31,856 nt of DNA from Candidatus Rokuibacteriota bacterium (GTDB taxonomy: Bacteria > Methylomirabilota > Methylomirabilia > Rokubacteriales > CSP1-6): contig QHRS01000067.1 of NCBI GenBank assembly GCA_003221435.1, positions 1 through 31,856 of the forward strand. Direction: 5' to 3'. The notes under the pieces were generated by a model that was not told where the DNA came from, ran no database searches, and worked only from the letters and a program-made list of their open reading frames with translations. The translations under genes and the position numbers were made by a program. Shown one piece after another: positions 1-7,263 of this stretch. The first letter of the stretch is position 1. Every line of letters starts with the position of its first letter.

Positions 1-1
1 G

Positions 2-145
2 ATGGACCTGGTGATGGGGATCGCCGACCGGATCGCAGTCCTGAATTTCGGGGAGAAGATCGCGGAAGGACGACCCGCGGAGATCCAGGCCAATCCCCAA
101 GTCATCGAAGCCTATCTCGGCCGGGAGCGCGCCGTCCGTGCTTAG
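2..145 (+). CDS. livG: LivG-type branched-chain amino acid ABC transporter ATPase, C-terminal end (partial)
   Basis: The window opens inside a gene whose last 47 residues are readable and end at TAG 143-145. The tail has the pattern ADRIAVLNFGEKIAEG followed by PAEIQ and VIEAYLG. This is the usual C-terminal end of LivG, one of two ATPases energising high-affinity uptake of branched-chain amino acids at the inner membrane. Walker A, the signature and Walker B lie upstream of the window. The stop codon overlaps the GTG start of livF by 8 bases, which indicates translational coupling in one liv operon. The family call is confident; substrate specificity cannot be judged from this fragment. Confidence 0.85.
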   Translation: MDLVMGIADRIAVLNFGEKIAEGRPAEIQANPQVIEAYLGRERAVRA

Positions 146-857
146 CGTCGAGGCGCTGGAGACCCGCTACGGGAACGTGGCCGCGGTGAGAGCCATCTCG
201 CTCGACGTGAAGGCGGGCGAGATCGTCGGCGTGATCGGCCCCAACGGGGCCGGCAAGACGACGACCCTTCAGACCCTGATCGGCCTCCTCAAGCCGTCGG
301 CGGGGCGCGTTCGGTTCCTCGGCAGGGACATCACGTCGCTGAGCCCGGACAGGATCGTGGCGGCGGGAATTGGTCTCGTCCCCGAGGGACGCTGGATCCT
401 GGGCGGGATGTCGGTGCGGGAGAACCTCCTCATCGGCGCGTATCTCCGCCGAGACGGCGAGCACGCGATCAGGCGGGACCTCGAGCAGGTGTGCGAGATC
501 TTCCCAATCCTCCGCCAGCGCCAGGCCCAGCGCGCGGGGACGCTCTCCGGGGGAGAGCAGCAGATGCTCGCAATCGCCCGGGCGCTGATGGGGCGACCGA
601 AGCTCCTGATGCTCGACGAGCCGTCGTGGGGGCTGGCGCCGCTGCTCGTCGAGGAGATCATGCGCGTGCTCAAGCTGCTCAACCTGCGGGGCACGACCAT
701 TCTGCTCGTCGAGCAGAACGCGAGGCAGGCGCTCGAGGTGGTCCAGCGCTGCTATGTGATGGAGGTCGGCCGCGTCGTGTTCAGCGGGACGCCACGGGAG
801 TTGCGGGAGCAGCCGCTGCTCACCAAGGCGTACCTGGGCGCGGCGACCCGGGGCTGA
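138..857 (+). CDS. livF: LivF-type branched-chain amino acid ABC transporter ATP-binding protein
   Basis: This 239-residue ATPase has normal LivF length. Walker A is GPNGAGKTT at residues 34-42, the ABC signature is LSGGEQQ in the middle, and Walker B is LLMLDEPSWGLAP followed by the LLVEQNA H-loop region typical of LivF. It would pair with LivG and the permeases LivH/LivM to drive import of branched-chain amino acids or related amides. The GTG start at 138 overlaps the livG stop by 8 bases. The Trp after DEPS, where Met or Leu is common, is the only unusual residue I noticed. The 3' end is duplicated at 2745-2861. Many liv-like systems import other small molecules, so the substrate is inferred. 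Confidence 0.93.
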   Translation: MLSVEALETRYGNVAAVRAISLDVKAGEIVGVIGPNGAGKTTTLQTLIGLLKPSAGRVRFLGRDITSLSPDRIVAAGIGLVPEGRWILGGMSVRENLLIGAYLRRDGEHAIRRDLEQVCEIFPILRQRQAQRAGTLSGGEQQMLAIARALMGRPKLLMLDEPSWGLAPLLVEEIMRVLKLLNLRGTTILLVEQNARQALEVVQRCYVMEVGRVVFSGTPRELREQPLLTKAYLGAATRG

Positions 858-875
858 GGGGCGGACGAACGCCCC
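858..875 (+). terminator. GC-rich hairpin after livF
   Basis: GGGGCG (858-863) and CGCCCC (870-875) form a six-base-pair stem around a six-base loop directly after the livF stop. There is no following T-run, so this is a weak candidate terminator or mRNA 3'-end stabiliser for the liv operon. Confidence 0.35.
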
Positions 876-930
876 CTGCCTGGAATTCGACTTATTTCGT
901 GGGCCTGAGGTCTTTCCCGAAGGAGGGGTC

Positions 931-1260
931 ATGGAGTTTCATGGCGTCGACGTGAAGACTCAATTCAAGCGCATGCGGGAGCTCGCACCGGAGACGTACA
1001 GAGCGTTCCTCGAGTTCGATCAGAAGGCGTTCAAGGACGGCGCGATCCCGGGCAAGACCAAGGAGCTCATCGCGCTCGGCATCGCCCAGATCACGCAATG
1101 CCCGTGGTGCATCGACGCGCACACGAAGAAGGCGGCGCTGGCCGGCGCGTCGGACGCGGAGATCGCGGAGACGACTTTCGTCGCGATGGCGATGGCCGCG
1201 GGCGCGGCGTGGAGTCACGGCGGGCTTGCGCTCCAGTGTCTCCAGGAGCAAAAGGGCTGA
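931..1260 (+). CDS. AhpD-like / carboxymuconolactone decarboxylase family protein
   Basis: A 109-residue protein of the AhpD-like core family. The middle holds CPWCIDAH, the CxxC-xx-H active-site motif of alkylhydroperoxidase-like members, after an IPGKTKELIALGIA helix. These small all-helical proteins oligomerise and use the two cysteines as a redox pair; some relatives are decarboxylases without the motif. Here the motif favours a peroxidase-linked disulfide reductase or thiol redox role in the cytoplasm. A strong ribosome binding site, AAGGAGG, sits just before ATG 931 and fixes the start. It lies 73 bases after livF, beyond a hairpin, so it is probably its own unit or weakly coupled. The true substrate is unknown. 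Confidence 0.85.
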   Translation: MEFHGVDVKTQFKRMRELAPETYRAFLEFDQKAFKDGAIPGKTKELIALGIAQITQCPWCIDAHTKKAALAGASDAEIAETTFVAMAMAAGAAWSHGGLALQCLQEQKG

Positions 1261-1308
1261 GCGCCTCGACGGGCGTCAGGTATGCTAGGAGCCGGGAGAG
1301 TGGAGACC

Positions 1309-1488
1309 ATGGGCGAGTGCAAGCACGGCTTGAGGCAGGGGTGTGTCTACTGTCACGGGCACACGACGGCAGCGGCAAGACAGCCGGGCCCGAAGAGGCG
1401 GACCAAAGCCTCTCGACTGTCGGAAAAGATGAATGACCGCATGACGGCCCTGAAGCAGCGACTGCGAGAACTCCGCGGGAGTCCATGA
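1309..1488 (+). CDS. Small Cys/His-rich basic protein of unknown function
   Basis: A 59-residue reading frame with an N-terminal CKHG...GCVYCHGH block (C4, H6, C12, C15, H16, H18), then a basic linker rich in Lys/Arg and a short amphipathic helix at the C-terminus. The Cys/His spacing looks like a small metal-binding knuckle. CVYCH matches a heme-c motif formally, but there is no signal peptide, so zinc is more likely. ATG 1309 is preferred over the in-frame ATG 1282 because GGAGAG/GTGGAG lies just upstream of 1309. A possible -10 element (TATGCT, 1281-1286) lies where it would serve this start. I do not recognise a named family. Confidence 0.5.
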   Translation: MGECKHGLRQGCVYCHGHTTAAARQPGPKRRTKASRLSEKMNDRMTALKQRLRELRGSP

Positions 1489-1540
1489 TGACGGTCCAGG
1501 ATCACCACTCCTTCCGGATCCGTCCCGGCGTGCGCCAGGG

Positions 1541-1554
1541 GCTTCGTTAGAAGC
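1541..1554. terminator. Small hairpin between convergent genes
   Basis: GCTTC (1541-1545) and GAAGC (1550-1554) pair around a four-base loop in the gap between the plus-strand Cys/His gene and the minus-strand NYN gene. It is short and lacks a clear T-run, so it is only a weak bidirectional terminator candidate. Confidence 0.2.
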
Positions 1555-1558
1555 GTCC

Positions 1559-2710
1559 TTACGCCAGCCCCACGAAGCCTGTTGGGGGGGGACCCGCGCG
1601 GCGCCGTCCCCGTCCACCCCGTCGCCCGCGCCGGCGGCGCCGGGGAGCCGCCGGCCCAGGCTCGCGCCCCTCGCCGACCGCCGCCGTGACGGGCTCAGCG
1701 TGCGCCGGCTCGCCCACCAGCGTAATCATGCCCGTCGGGCTCACCGAGAACTCCTTGATCCGCCCGAGCCGCGTGACGAGCCGCGGCGAGCCGGGCGGTC
1801 GGCTGAAGCCTCGCGCCCTGAGCGCCCGCTCCACCGTGTCAATCAGGACGGCGCCGGTCGGCGAGCGCTGAGCCAGCTCGCGGATGATGTGGACGAGCTC
1901 GTCGTGGGGCGCGGTGTGCGGTGGGCCCGCGTGGGCGGCGTGCGCCGGCTCGTGACGGCGCGTCTCGACCCGTCGCGGCTCGGCGGCCGCCGCGGGCGCG
2001 CGCCCGCCGCGCTGACCCCGCCAGCCGCCGCGCCGTCCCTTCTCGCCCACCGCCTGGGCCTCGCGCGGTGCCTCTTCCGGCCCGCCGGCGATCGCGCGGG
2101 AGGAGAGCCGGCGGAACGCGATGCCGAGCGCCGACGCCACGTCGCCCACGGCGTCGAATGCGCGATCGTCCGACACGATCTCCAGCACGTCGCCGGGGCG
2201 GGCGGCGGCCAGCCACACACCCGCGCTCACTGCGATGCGGAGGTCGCTCCAGTCGCGCACGCCGGGCGAGGGCGCGCTGTGGACGAGCTGGGCGCCGTGG
2301 CGGGCGAGGAGGCGCGCCGTGTCCAGGTCGATCACGCGCCAGTTGCCGACGGCGACGAACTCGACGCGCCGGCCGAGGCGGTCGATGGCGAGGTGCTCGA
2401 TCACCCGCGCGATGTGCCCGGGGTGACTCGCGTTCTCGACGTCGTAGAAGATCGCGCGCTGGCCCGCCGGCAGCGGCGGCCCCGGCGTGGGCGACGGCAC
2501 GCGAGAGGCGAAGGCGGGCTCGGGCGTGGCGAGCGGCACGACGGGCTCATGCTCGAGTGACGGCGCCGGGAGCACGGCGTCCGGCGAGAGCGCATCTGGC
2601 TCGGCCATCGGGATCTCGGGCGCAGGCGCAATCTCAGGGGCGGGGCTCCTCTTCGCAGCCCCGCGGCTCGCAGCCCCGCGGCGGCGCCGCCAGGCGCCTG
2701 AGCGTTCCAT
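1559..2710 (-). CDS. NYN-domain protein with C-terminal LOTUS-like region and RG-rich tail
   Basis: A 383-residue protein. Residues 1-80 are a low-complexity Pro/Ala/Glu leader. Residues 84-205 form a NYN (PIN-like) nuclease domain, with FYDVEN (D90, N93), DWSDLRIAV (D156) and VSDDRAFD (D181, D182) supplying the acidic metal-binding positions. A basic Gly/Arg linker follows. Residues about 268-335 resemble an OST-HTH/LOTUS winged helix (DELVHIIRELA ... GFSRP ... RLGRIKEF). The end is a run of Arg/Gly repeats, typical of RNA binding. The likely role is an RNA endonuclease or RNA-binding regulator in the cytoplasm, as in other NYN-LOTUS proteins; the target is unknown. The N-terminal start is uncertain, and Met35 is an alternative. 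Confidence 0.75.
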   Translation of the reverse strand: MERSGAWRRRRGAASRGAAKRSPAPEIAPAPEIPMAEPDALSPDAVLPAPSLEHEPVVPLATPEPAFASRVPSPTPGPPLPAGQRAIFYDVENASHPGHIARVIEHLAIDRLGRRVEFVAVGNWRVIDLDTARLLARHGAQLVHSAPSPGVRDWSDLRIAVSAGVWLAAARPGDVLEIVSDDRAFDAVGDVASALGIAFRRLSSRAIAGGPEEAPREAQAVGEKGRRGGWRGQRGGRAPAAAAEPRRVETRRHEPAHAAHAGPPHTAPHDELVHIIRELAQRSPTGAVLIDTVERALRARGFSRPPGSPRLVTRLGRIKEFSVSPTGMITLVGEPAHAEPVTAAVGEGREPGPAAPRRRRRGRRGGRGRRRAGPPPTGFVGLA

Positions 2711-2716
2711 GCCAGC

Positions 2717-2722
2717 ATCATA
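2717..2722 (-). promoter_or_regulatory. Possible -10 element for a near-leaderless NYN transcript
   Basis: On the minus strand TATGAT lies six bases before the ATG at 2710 and there is no Shine-Dalgarno sequence. Transcription would begin at or next to the start codon. No good -35 box is visible. Confidence 0.3.
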
Positions 2723-2744
2723 AACCCTCTGACCCGGCCCCTCC

Positions 2745-2861
2745 GTCCAGCGCTGCTATGTGATGGAGGTCGGCCGCGTCGTGTTCGGGGAGACGCCACG
2801 GGAGTTGCGCGAGCAGCCGCTCTTGACCAACGCGTACTTGGGGGCGGCGGCGCACGGCTGA
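2745..2861 (+). pseudogene. Duplicated 3' end of livF (gene remnant)
   Basis: This 117-base segment aligns without gaps to the last 117 bases of livF (741-857), including the stop codon. I count 14 mismatches, about 88 % identity; the first 42 bases are identical and all differences lie in the later part. It encodes VQRCYVMEVGRVVF and then the LREQPLLT...AYLGAA tail. There is no start codon, Walker motif or any other part of the ATPase, so it is a dead fragment. It could be left from a duplication of this livF or from a second, diverged livF whose body was replaced by the preceding genes. Being plus-strand and followed by a promoter, it marks a recombination edge. Confidence 0.85.
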
Positions 2862-2881
2862 ACGATACGAATTTTTCTCAG

Positions 2882-2909
2882 TTGACAGGCGACAGCCGGC
2901 GACTATCGT
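2882..2909 (+). promoter_or_regulatory. Sigma70-like promoter upstream of the chemotaxis-like hybrid gene
   Basis: A perfect TTGACA (2882-2887) is separated by 16 bases from TATCGT (2904-2909). It lies in a relatively AT-rich stretch of an otherwise GC-rich window, and reads toward the gene starting at 3052, giving a leader of roughly 135 bases. The whole non-coding stretch 2711-3051 holds only the livF remnant and this promoter. Confidence 0.6.
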
Positions 2910-3051
2910 ATGTGCCGTCAGACCTATAGCTAGCCTTGCCAGTTCCGATGATTGTGGCGATGCGCGCAGGGGAGCTGTGGTGCCTCGTGACCTCGTGGCC
3001 CTCTGAGAGACGCGTGAAGTCGTGCAGCAACTTCTTGTTGGAGTAAGGACG

Positions 3052-5313
3052 ATGGGCAAGAAAAGCTCGGCAGGTTGGCGTCAGAGAACGAACGCACGAG
3101 CCGGAAAGAAACCAGGCGCAGCTTCCTCCGCAGCCTCGGTGCCGCCCTCCGACACCCCCCCGGAAGAAGCGGGCCTCCGCGAGCCGGGCTTCCCCATCGT
3201 CGGGATCGGCGCCTCGGCCGGCGGTCTCGAGGCGTGTAGCCAGCTCTTCCGGGAGCTGCCCGCCGACCCCGGCATGGCCTTCGTCCTGGTCCAGCACCTC
3301 GATCCGGCCCACGAGAGCGCCCTGCCTGAACTCATTGCCCGCACCAGCCGGATCCGGGTCCACCAGGCCAAGGATGGGACGCAGGTCGAGCCGAACCACC
3401 TCTACGTCATCCCTCCGAACACGGACCTGACCATCCTTCGGGGCCGGCTCCAGCTCGTCCCGCGGGAGAAGGTCCATGGCCAGTACATGCCCATCGACAA
3501 GTTCTTCCGCTCGCTCGCCCAGGACCAGGGCAGCCGCGCGATCGGAGTGATCCTCTCGGGCACCGCCTCGGACGGGACGCTCGGGATCGAGGCGATCAAG
3601 GCCGAGGGGGGCATCGTCTTCGCCCAGGATGAGCAGTCGGCCAAGTACCCGGGGATGCCACGCAGCGCGATCGCCACCGGCTGCGTCGATTTGATCCTCT
3701 CCCCAGACGGTATCGCCAAGGAGCTCACCCGGATCGGCCACCACCCCTACATCGCGCAGCCGAAAGCGCTCCTCACCCCCGAGCCCTTGCCCGCAGCGGG
3801 GGAGAGCCTCACGAAGATCTTCCAGATGCTGCGCGTCGCCACCGGGGTCGACTTCACCTACTACAAGTCCACGACGATCCACCGCCGCATCCAGCGGCGC
3901 ATGGCGGTGAACCGGGTCGATAGCCTCGATGACTACGTGCGCCACCTCCGCCAGACCCCGGCCGAAGTCCAGAAGCTCTACTATGAGCTCCTCGTCACGG
4001 TGACGAGCTTCTTCCGGGACCCCGAGGCCTTCGAGACCTTGAAGCAGCACGCCTTCCCCAGCCTCATGAAACAGCGCGCCCCGGAGGAGCCGCTGCGGAT
4101 CTGGGTGCCCGGCTGCTCAACCGGGGAAGAGGCCTACTCACTGGCGATCTGCCTGCTCGAGTGCCTGGGCGACTACGCGGCGAGCACCCCGATCCAGATC
4201 TTTGCGACCGATGTGAGCGAGGTCGCCCTCGACAAGGCCCGCGCCGGCCTCTTCGTCCAGAACATCGCGCTCGACGTCTCGCCGGAGCGGCTGCGGCGCT
4301 TCTTCGTCAAGGTCGAGCACGGCTACCAGATCAGCAAGGCGATCCGCGACCTCTGCATCTTCGCGAAGCAGGACCTCGCGAAGGACCCGCCCTTCTCAAA
4401 GCTCGACCTCGTCAGCTGCCGCAACGTCCTCATCTACTTCGGGCCCCTCCTGCACAAGAAGATCATCCCCGTCTTCCACTACGCGCTCAAGTCCGACGGC
4501 TTTCTCCTCTTGGGGAGCTCGGAGACGATCGCACCCTTCGGAGAGCTGTTCGAGCCGGTGGACAAGAAGCACAAGCTCTATTCAAAGCACGCGACCGCGA
4601 CCCGGCCTCCGATTGACTTCGCCGCCGGCCGCTATCTGCTGGAGGAGCCACGAACGACCGAGCTCGCCAAGCGGCCGGGCGAAGAGACCTGGAGTGACGC
4701 CGATGTCCAGCGAGAGGCGGATCGCATCGTGCTCGGGCAGTACGCGCCCGCCGGCGTGCTGGTCAACGCCGGGCTGGAGATCGTGCAATTCCGCGGAGAC
4801 ACGAGCCCATACCTGAGCCCGGCGCCCGGGCGGGCGAGCTTCAACCTCTTCAAGATGGCCCGGGAAGGCCTGCTCGCCGAGCTGCGCACGGCGATCAGTC
4901 AGGCCAAGAAAAAGGACACCACGGTCATCAAGGAAGGCGTCTCGGTTAAATCTCGGGGCGAGCTGAACGAGGTGAACGTGAAGGTCGTCCCCGTGAAGGT
5001 GCCCTTGTCCGCTGAGCCCTACCTGTTGGTCCTCTTCGAGAAGGTGGCGAACGGGTCCAGAAGGACTCGGCCGGGTCGCGCGCCTGAGACCGCGGTGACG
5101 CAGAAGGACGTCGATCGCCGGATTCCCCAGTTGGAGCAGGAACTGCTGGCCACCAAGGAGTACCTCCAGGCGACCATCGAAGAGCAGGAGGCGACCAACG
5201 AGGAGCTCAAATCCGCCAACGAAGAGATCCTCTCCAGCAACGAGGAGCTGCAAACCACCAACGAGGAGCTCCAGACCGCCAAGGAAGAGCTGCAGTCGAC
5301 AACGAAGAGCTGA
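3052..5313 (+). CDS. CheB-CheR hybrid (methylesterase-methyltransferase) front half of a split hybrid sensor kinase
   Basis: Residues about 47-225 are a CheB methylesterase domain with GIGASAGG (Ser55), QHLDP (His82) and SGTASDG (Asp174) as catalytic triad. Residues about 250-515 are a CheR methyltransferase with the SAM-binding loop GCSTGEEAYS (354-363) and the SCRNVLIYF motif. A PAS-like segment (about 570-670) and a heptad-rich coiled coil with TNEEL repeats follow. The frame then stops at 5311, where relatives continue into PAS and histidine-kinase domains. The continuation is present in another frame at 5319-6806, so a single ancestral gene of about 1,250 codons has been split. ATG 3052 is chosen over the upstream GTG 3022 because TAAGGA precedes it. 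Such hybrids are thought to link methylation-type adaptation to two-component output. Confidence 0.88.
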   Translation: MGKKSSAGWRQRTNARAGKKPGAASSAASVPPSDTPPEEAGLREPGFPIVGIGASAGGLEACSQLFRELPADPGMAFVLVQHLDPAHESALPELIARTSRIRVHQAKDGTQVEPNHLYVIPPNTDLTILRGRLQLVPREKVHGQYMPIDKFFRSLAQDQGSRAIGVILSGTASDGTLGIEAIKAEGGIVFAQDEQSAKYPGMPRSAIATGCVDLILSPDGIAKELTRIGHHPYIAQPKALLTPEPLPAAGESLTKIFQMLRVATGVDFTYYKSTTIHRRIQRRMAVNRVDSLDDYVRHLRQTPAEVQKLYYELLVTVTSFFRDPEAFETLKQHAFPSLMKQRAPEEPLRIWVPGCSTGEEAYSLAICLLECLGDYAASTPIQIFATDVSEVALDKARAGLFVQNIALDVSPERLRRFFVKVEHGYQISKAIRDLCIFAKQDLAKDPPFSKLDLVSCRNVLIYFGPLLHKKIIPVFHYALKSDGFLLLGSSETIAPFGELFEPVDKKHKLYSKHATATRPPIDFAAGRYLLEEPRTTELAKRPGEETWSDADVQREADRIVLGQYAPAGVLVNAGLEIVQFRGDTSPYLSPAPGRASFNLFKMAREGLLAELRTAISQAKKKDTTVIKEGVSVKSRGELNEVNVKVVPVKVPLSAEPYLLVLFEKVANGSRRTRPGRAPETAVTQKDVDRRIPQLEQELLATKEYLQATIEEQEATNEELKSANEEILSSNEELQTTNEELQTAKEELQSTTKS
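5296..5304 (+). other. Frameshift site (one base missing) joining CheB-CheR to its kinase half
   Basis: Around 5300/5301 the expected reading (L-Q-S-T-N-E-E-L-I) needs one extra base, for example a second C after TCGAC. As read, the frame passes to S-T-T-K-S and stops at 5311-5313. No slippery heptamer or downstream pseudoknot is evident. A sequencing or assembly error, or a recent mutation, is more likely than programmed shifting. GTG 5319 lies six bases after the stop and could in principle allow re-initiation. Confidence 0.8.
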
Positions 5314-5318
5314 TCACG

Positions 5319-6806
5319 GTGAACGAGGAGCTCCAGAACCGCAACGTCGAGCTGCTCCAGGTCAACGACGACCTGAGCAACCTTCTCACCAGCGTCAACC
5401 TCCCGATCGTCATGCTGGGGAGCGACCTGTGCGTCCGGCGCTTCACCCCTCCGGCGGCAAAGGTGCTCGGCCTCGTCCCCGCTGACGTCGGGCGGCCCAT
5501 CCGCGATGTGCGAACTCACCTCCAGCTCGCGGATCTCGAGCAGATGGTGACGCAGGTGGTCGACACGGTCACCGCCGTCGACCAGGAAGTGCGGGACCGC
5601 GAGGGACACTGGTACTCTTTGCGGATTCGGCCCTACCGGACCCAGGACCACAAGATCGACGGCGCCGTATTGACCCTCATCGACATCGACGCGCTCAAGG
5701 GGAGCCTGGAGGACCTCCGAAAGGCTGCCGAAGAGATCGAGAACCTGTACAACCGTGCGCCATGCGGCTACCACTCGCTGGACAAGGACGGCACGTTCAT
5801 TCGGATCAACGACACGGAGCTCCAGTGGTTGGAGTACTCACGGGAAGAGATCCTCGACAGGAAGAAGCTTCCCGACCTCCTGACGCCAGAGAGCGTGAAG
5901 ACCTTCGAGGAAAATTTCCTCCTGGAACGAGGGTGGCCGCACAACCTGGAGCTTGAGTTTGTCCGCAGGGACGGCACGCGGATGCCCGCGCTTGTGAATG
6001 CGATTGCCCTCAAAGACGCCGACGGCCACTACGTGACGAGTTCCGCCACGGTATTCGACATCACCGAGCGCAAGCAGGAGGAGCAGCGCCGGATCCTCGC
6101 GAACCGCGAGCTCGAGATGCTCCTCCAGGTGATCTCGCACGACCTCAAGGAGCCACTCCGGGCGATCGAGAACTTCTTGGGCATGGTTCACGATCGGTAT
6201 GCCGCTCGCCTCGATGAGAGCGGACGGGAGCTTGTGCAGCGCACGGTGAAGGCGACGGCGCGGATGCGCCTCCTGCTCGACGATGTCCTGGCCCTCTCCG
6301 TCGCGAGGCGTATGGTCCGACCGACCGAGGAGGTCGAGGGTGAAGCCCTCGTGCGTGAGGCCCTGGAGCGGCTGAAGGGGACAATCGAGAAGACCGGGGC
6401 CAAGGCCCGCGTCGCGCCGGGCCTGCCGCAGCTTCTGGTGGACCGGACCTGGGCGACCCAGGCGATCTACAATCTTCTCTCGAACGCCCTGAAGTTCACG
6501 CGGGAGGGCGAAGCCCCTGACGTGGAGATCGCGCCGTACCACCCGACCCGGAACGATCCCAGGGGGGTGGGGATTGCCGTCAGGGATCGCGGCCAGGGGG
6601 TCGGGCCGGAAGATGCCGAGCGGATCTTCGAACTCTTCCAGCGGGGTGTCGGGCGTGAGGTCGAGGGAACGGGTGCGGGGCTGGCCATCGTGCGGGAGGT
6701 CGCCCGGCGGCACAGCGGGCACGCGTGGGTCCGGCCCCGTGAGGGCGGTGGCTCGGAGTTCATCGTCACGTTTGGGGTGGGAAAACCCTCGGACGTCACG
6801 CCGTGA
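5319..6806 (+). CDS. PAS-PAS histidine kinase, back half of the split CheB-CheR hybrid
   Basis: From GTG 5319 the 495 residues comprise the end of the coiled coil, a PAS domain (about 25-125), a second PAS domain (about 145-252) ending in the usual DITERKQ, and a histidine kinase. The H-box is ISHDLKEPL with His274, the N-box is NLLSNALKF (385-393), G1 is DRGQGVG (423-429) and G2 is GTGAGLAI (450-457). All core kinase residues are present and no membrane segment is seen, so it is a cytoplasmic sensor. The start is only where the shifted frame becomes distinct. If the frameshift is an error, this belongs to the protein starting at 3052. It overlaps the next response regulator by 4 bases, so that regulator is the likely phosphotransfer partner. 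Confidence 0.85.
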   Translation: MNEELQNRNVELLQVNDDLSNLLTSVNLPIVMLGSDLCVRRFTPPAAKVLGLVPADVGRPIRDVRTHLQLADLEQMVTQVVDTVTAVDQEVRDREGHWYSLRIRPYRTQDHKIDGAVLTLIDIDALKGSLEDLRKAAEEIENLYNRAPCGYHSLDKDGTFIRINDTELQWLEYSREEILDRKKLPDLLTPESVKTFEENFLLERGWPHNLELEFVRRDGTRMPALVNAIALKDADGHYVTSSATVFDITERKQEEQRRILANRELEMLLQVISHDLKEPLRAIENFLGMVHDRYAARLDESGRELVQRTVKATARMRLLLDDVLALSVARRMVRPTEEVEGEALVREALERLKGTIEKTGAKARVAPGLPQLLVDRTWATQAIYNLLSNALKFTREGEAPDVEIAPYHPTRNDPRGVGIAVRDRGQGVGPEDAERIFELFQRGVGREVEGTGAGLAIVREVARRHSGHAWVRPREGGGSEFIVTFGVGKPSDVTP

Positions 6807-7249
6807 ACACTCACGACAACGGGTCCCTCGAACTCCTTCTCGTGGACGATAGCGACGACGACATCCTGATGATCCGGGAGGTGTTCACCGAAGCGACGCG
6901 ACTGAATCTGAAGGTGGTCAAGGATGGCGAGGAGGCCATGGCCTATGTGCGGCGGGAGGGCAAGTACCGGGACGCCCGACCCCCTCGCCTGATGCTCCTG
7001 GATCTCAGGATGCCGAGGAAGGACGGCTTCGCAGTCCTGAAGGAGATCAAGGCGGACCCGTCACTGCGCCATCTGCCGATCGTCGTCCTCACGACCAGCT
7101 CGCGGGAGGAGGATGTCGTGCGATCCTACGCCGCGGGGACGGCCGCGTACATCACGAAGCCCGTCGGGGTGACGGAGTGGCAGCACATGGCCAGGCAGTT
7201 CGTCGCCTACTGGACTCAGGTCGTGCGCCTCCCCGCGGGCGAGGGCTGA
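6803..7249 (+). CDS. Single-domain response regulator (Rcp1-type receiver)
   Basis: A stand-alone receiver domain of 148 residues with the acidic pair D15/D16, phospho-acceptor D67 in LLDLRMPRKDG, T97 in VVLTTSS and K119 in YITKP, so it should be phosphorylatable. There is no output domain. The insertion between the first helix and the phospho-acceptor strand (YVRREGKYRDARPP) is typical of Rcp1-like regulators paired with PAS or phytochrome kinases. GTG 6803 overlaps the kinase stop by 4 bases, showing translational coupling, and the next receiver-containing gene starts 14 bases downstream. It probably acts as a phosphate shuttle or by protein contact. Confidence 0.92.
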   Translation: MNTHDNGSLELLLVDDSDDDILMIREVFTEATRLNLKVVKDGEEAMAYVRREGKYRDARPPRLMLLDLRMPRKDGFAVLKEIKADPSLRHLPIVVLTTSSREEDVVRSYAAGTAAYITKPVGVTEWQHMARQFVAYWTQVVRLPAGEG

Positions 7250-7263
7250 CCGGCGGCTCGCCG

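Noticed and set aside
269..700. Long antisense reading frames over livF and most other genes
   Set aside because: GC-rich codon bias produces open antisense frames everywhere in the window; these have Arg/Ser/Pro-rich translations with no domain, while the sense frame has clear motifs.
1343..1357. Heme-c motif CVYCH in the small protein
   Set aside because: No signal peptide or lipobox precedes it, so export and heme attachment are not supported.
5290..5320. Programmed frameshift in the CheB-CheR hybrid
   Set aside because: No slippery heptamer, internal Shine-Dalgarno at the right distance, or stable structure is evident; a missing base is simpler.
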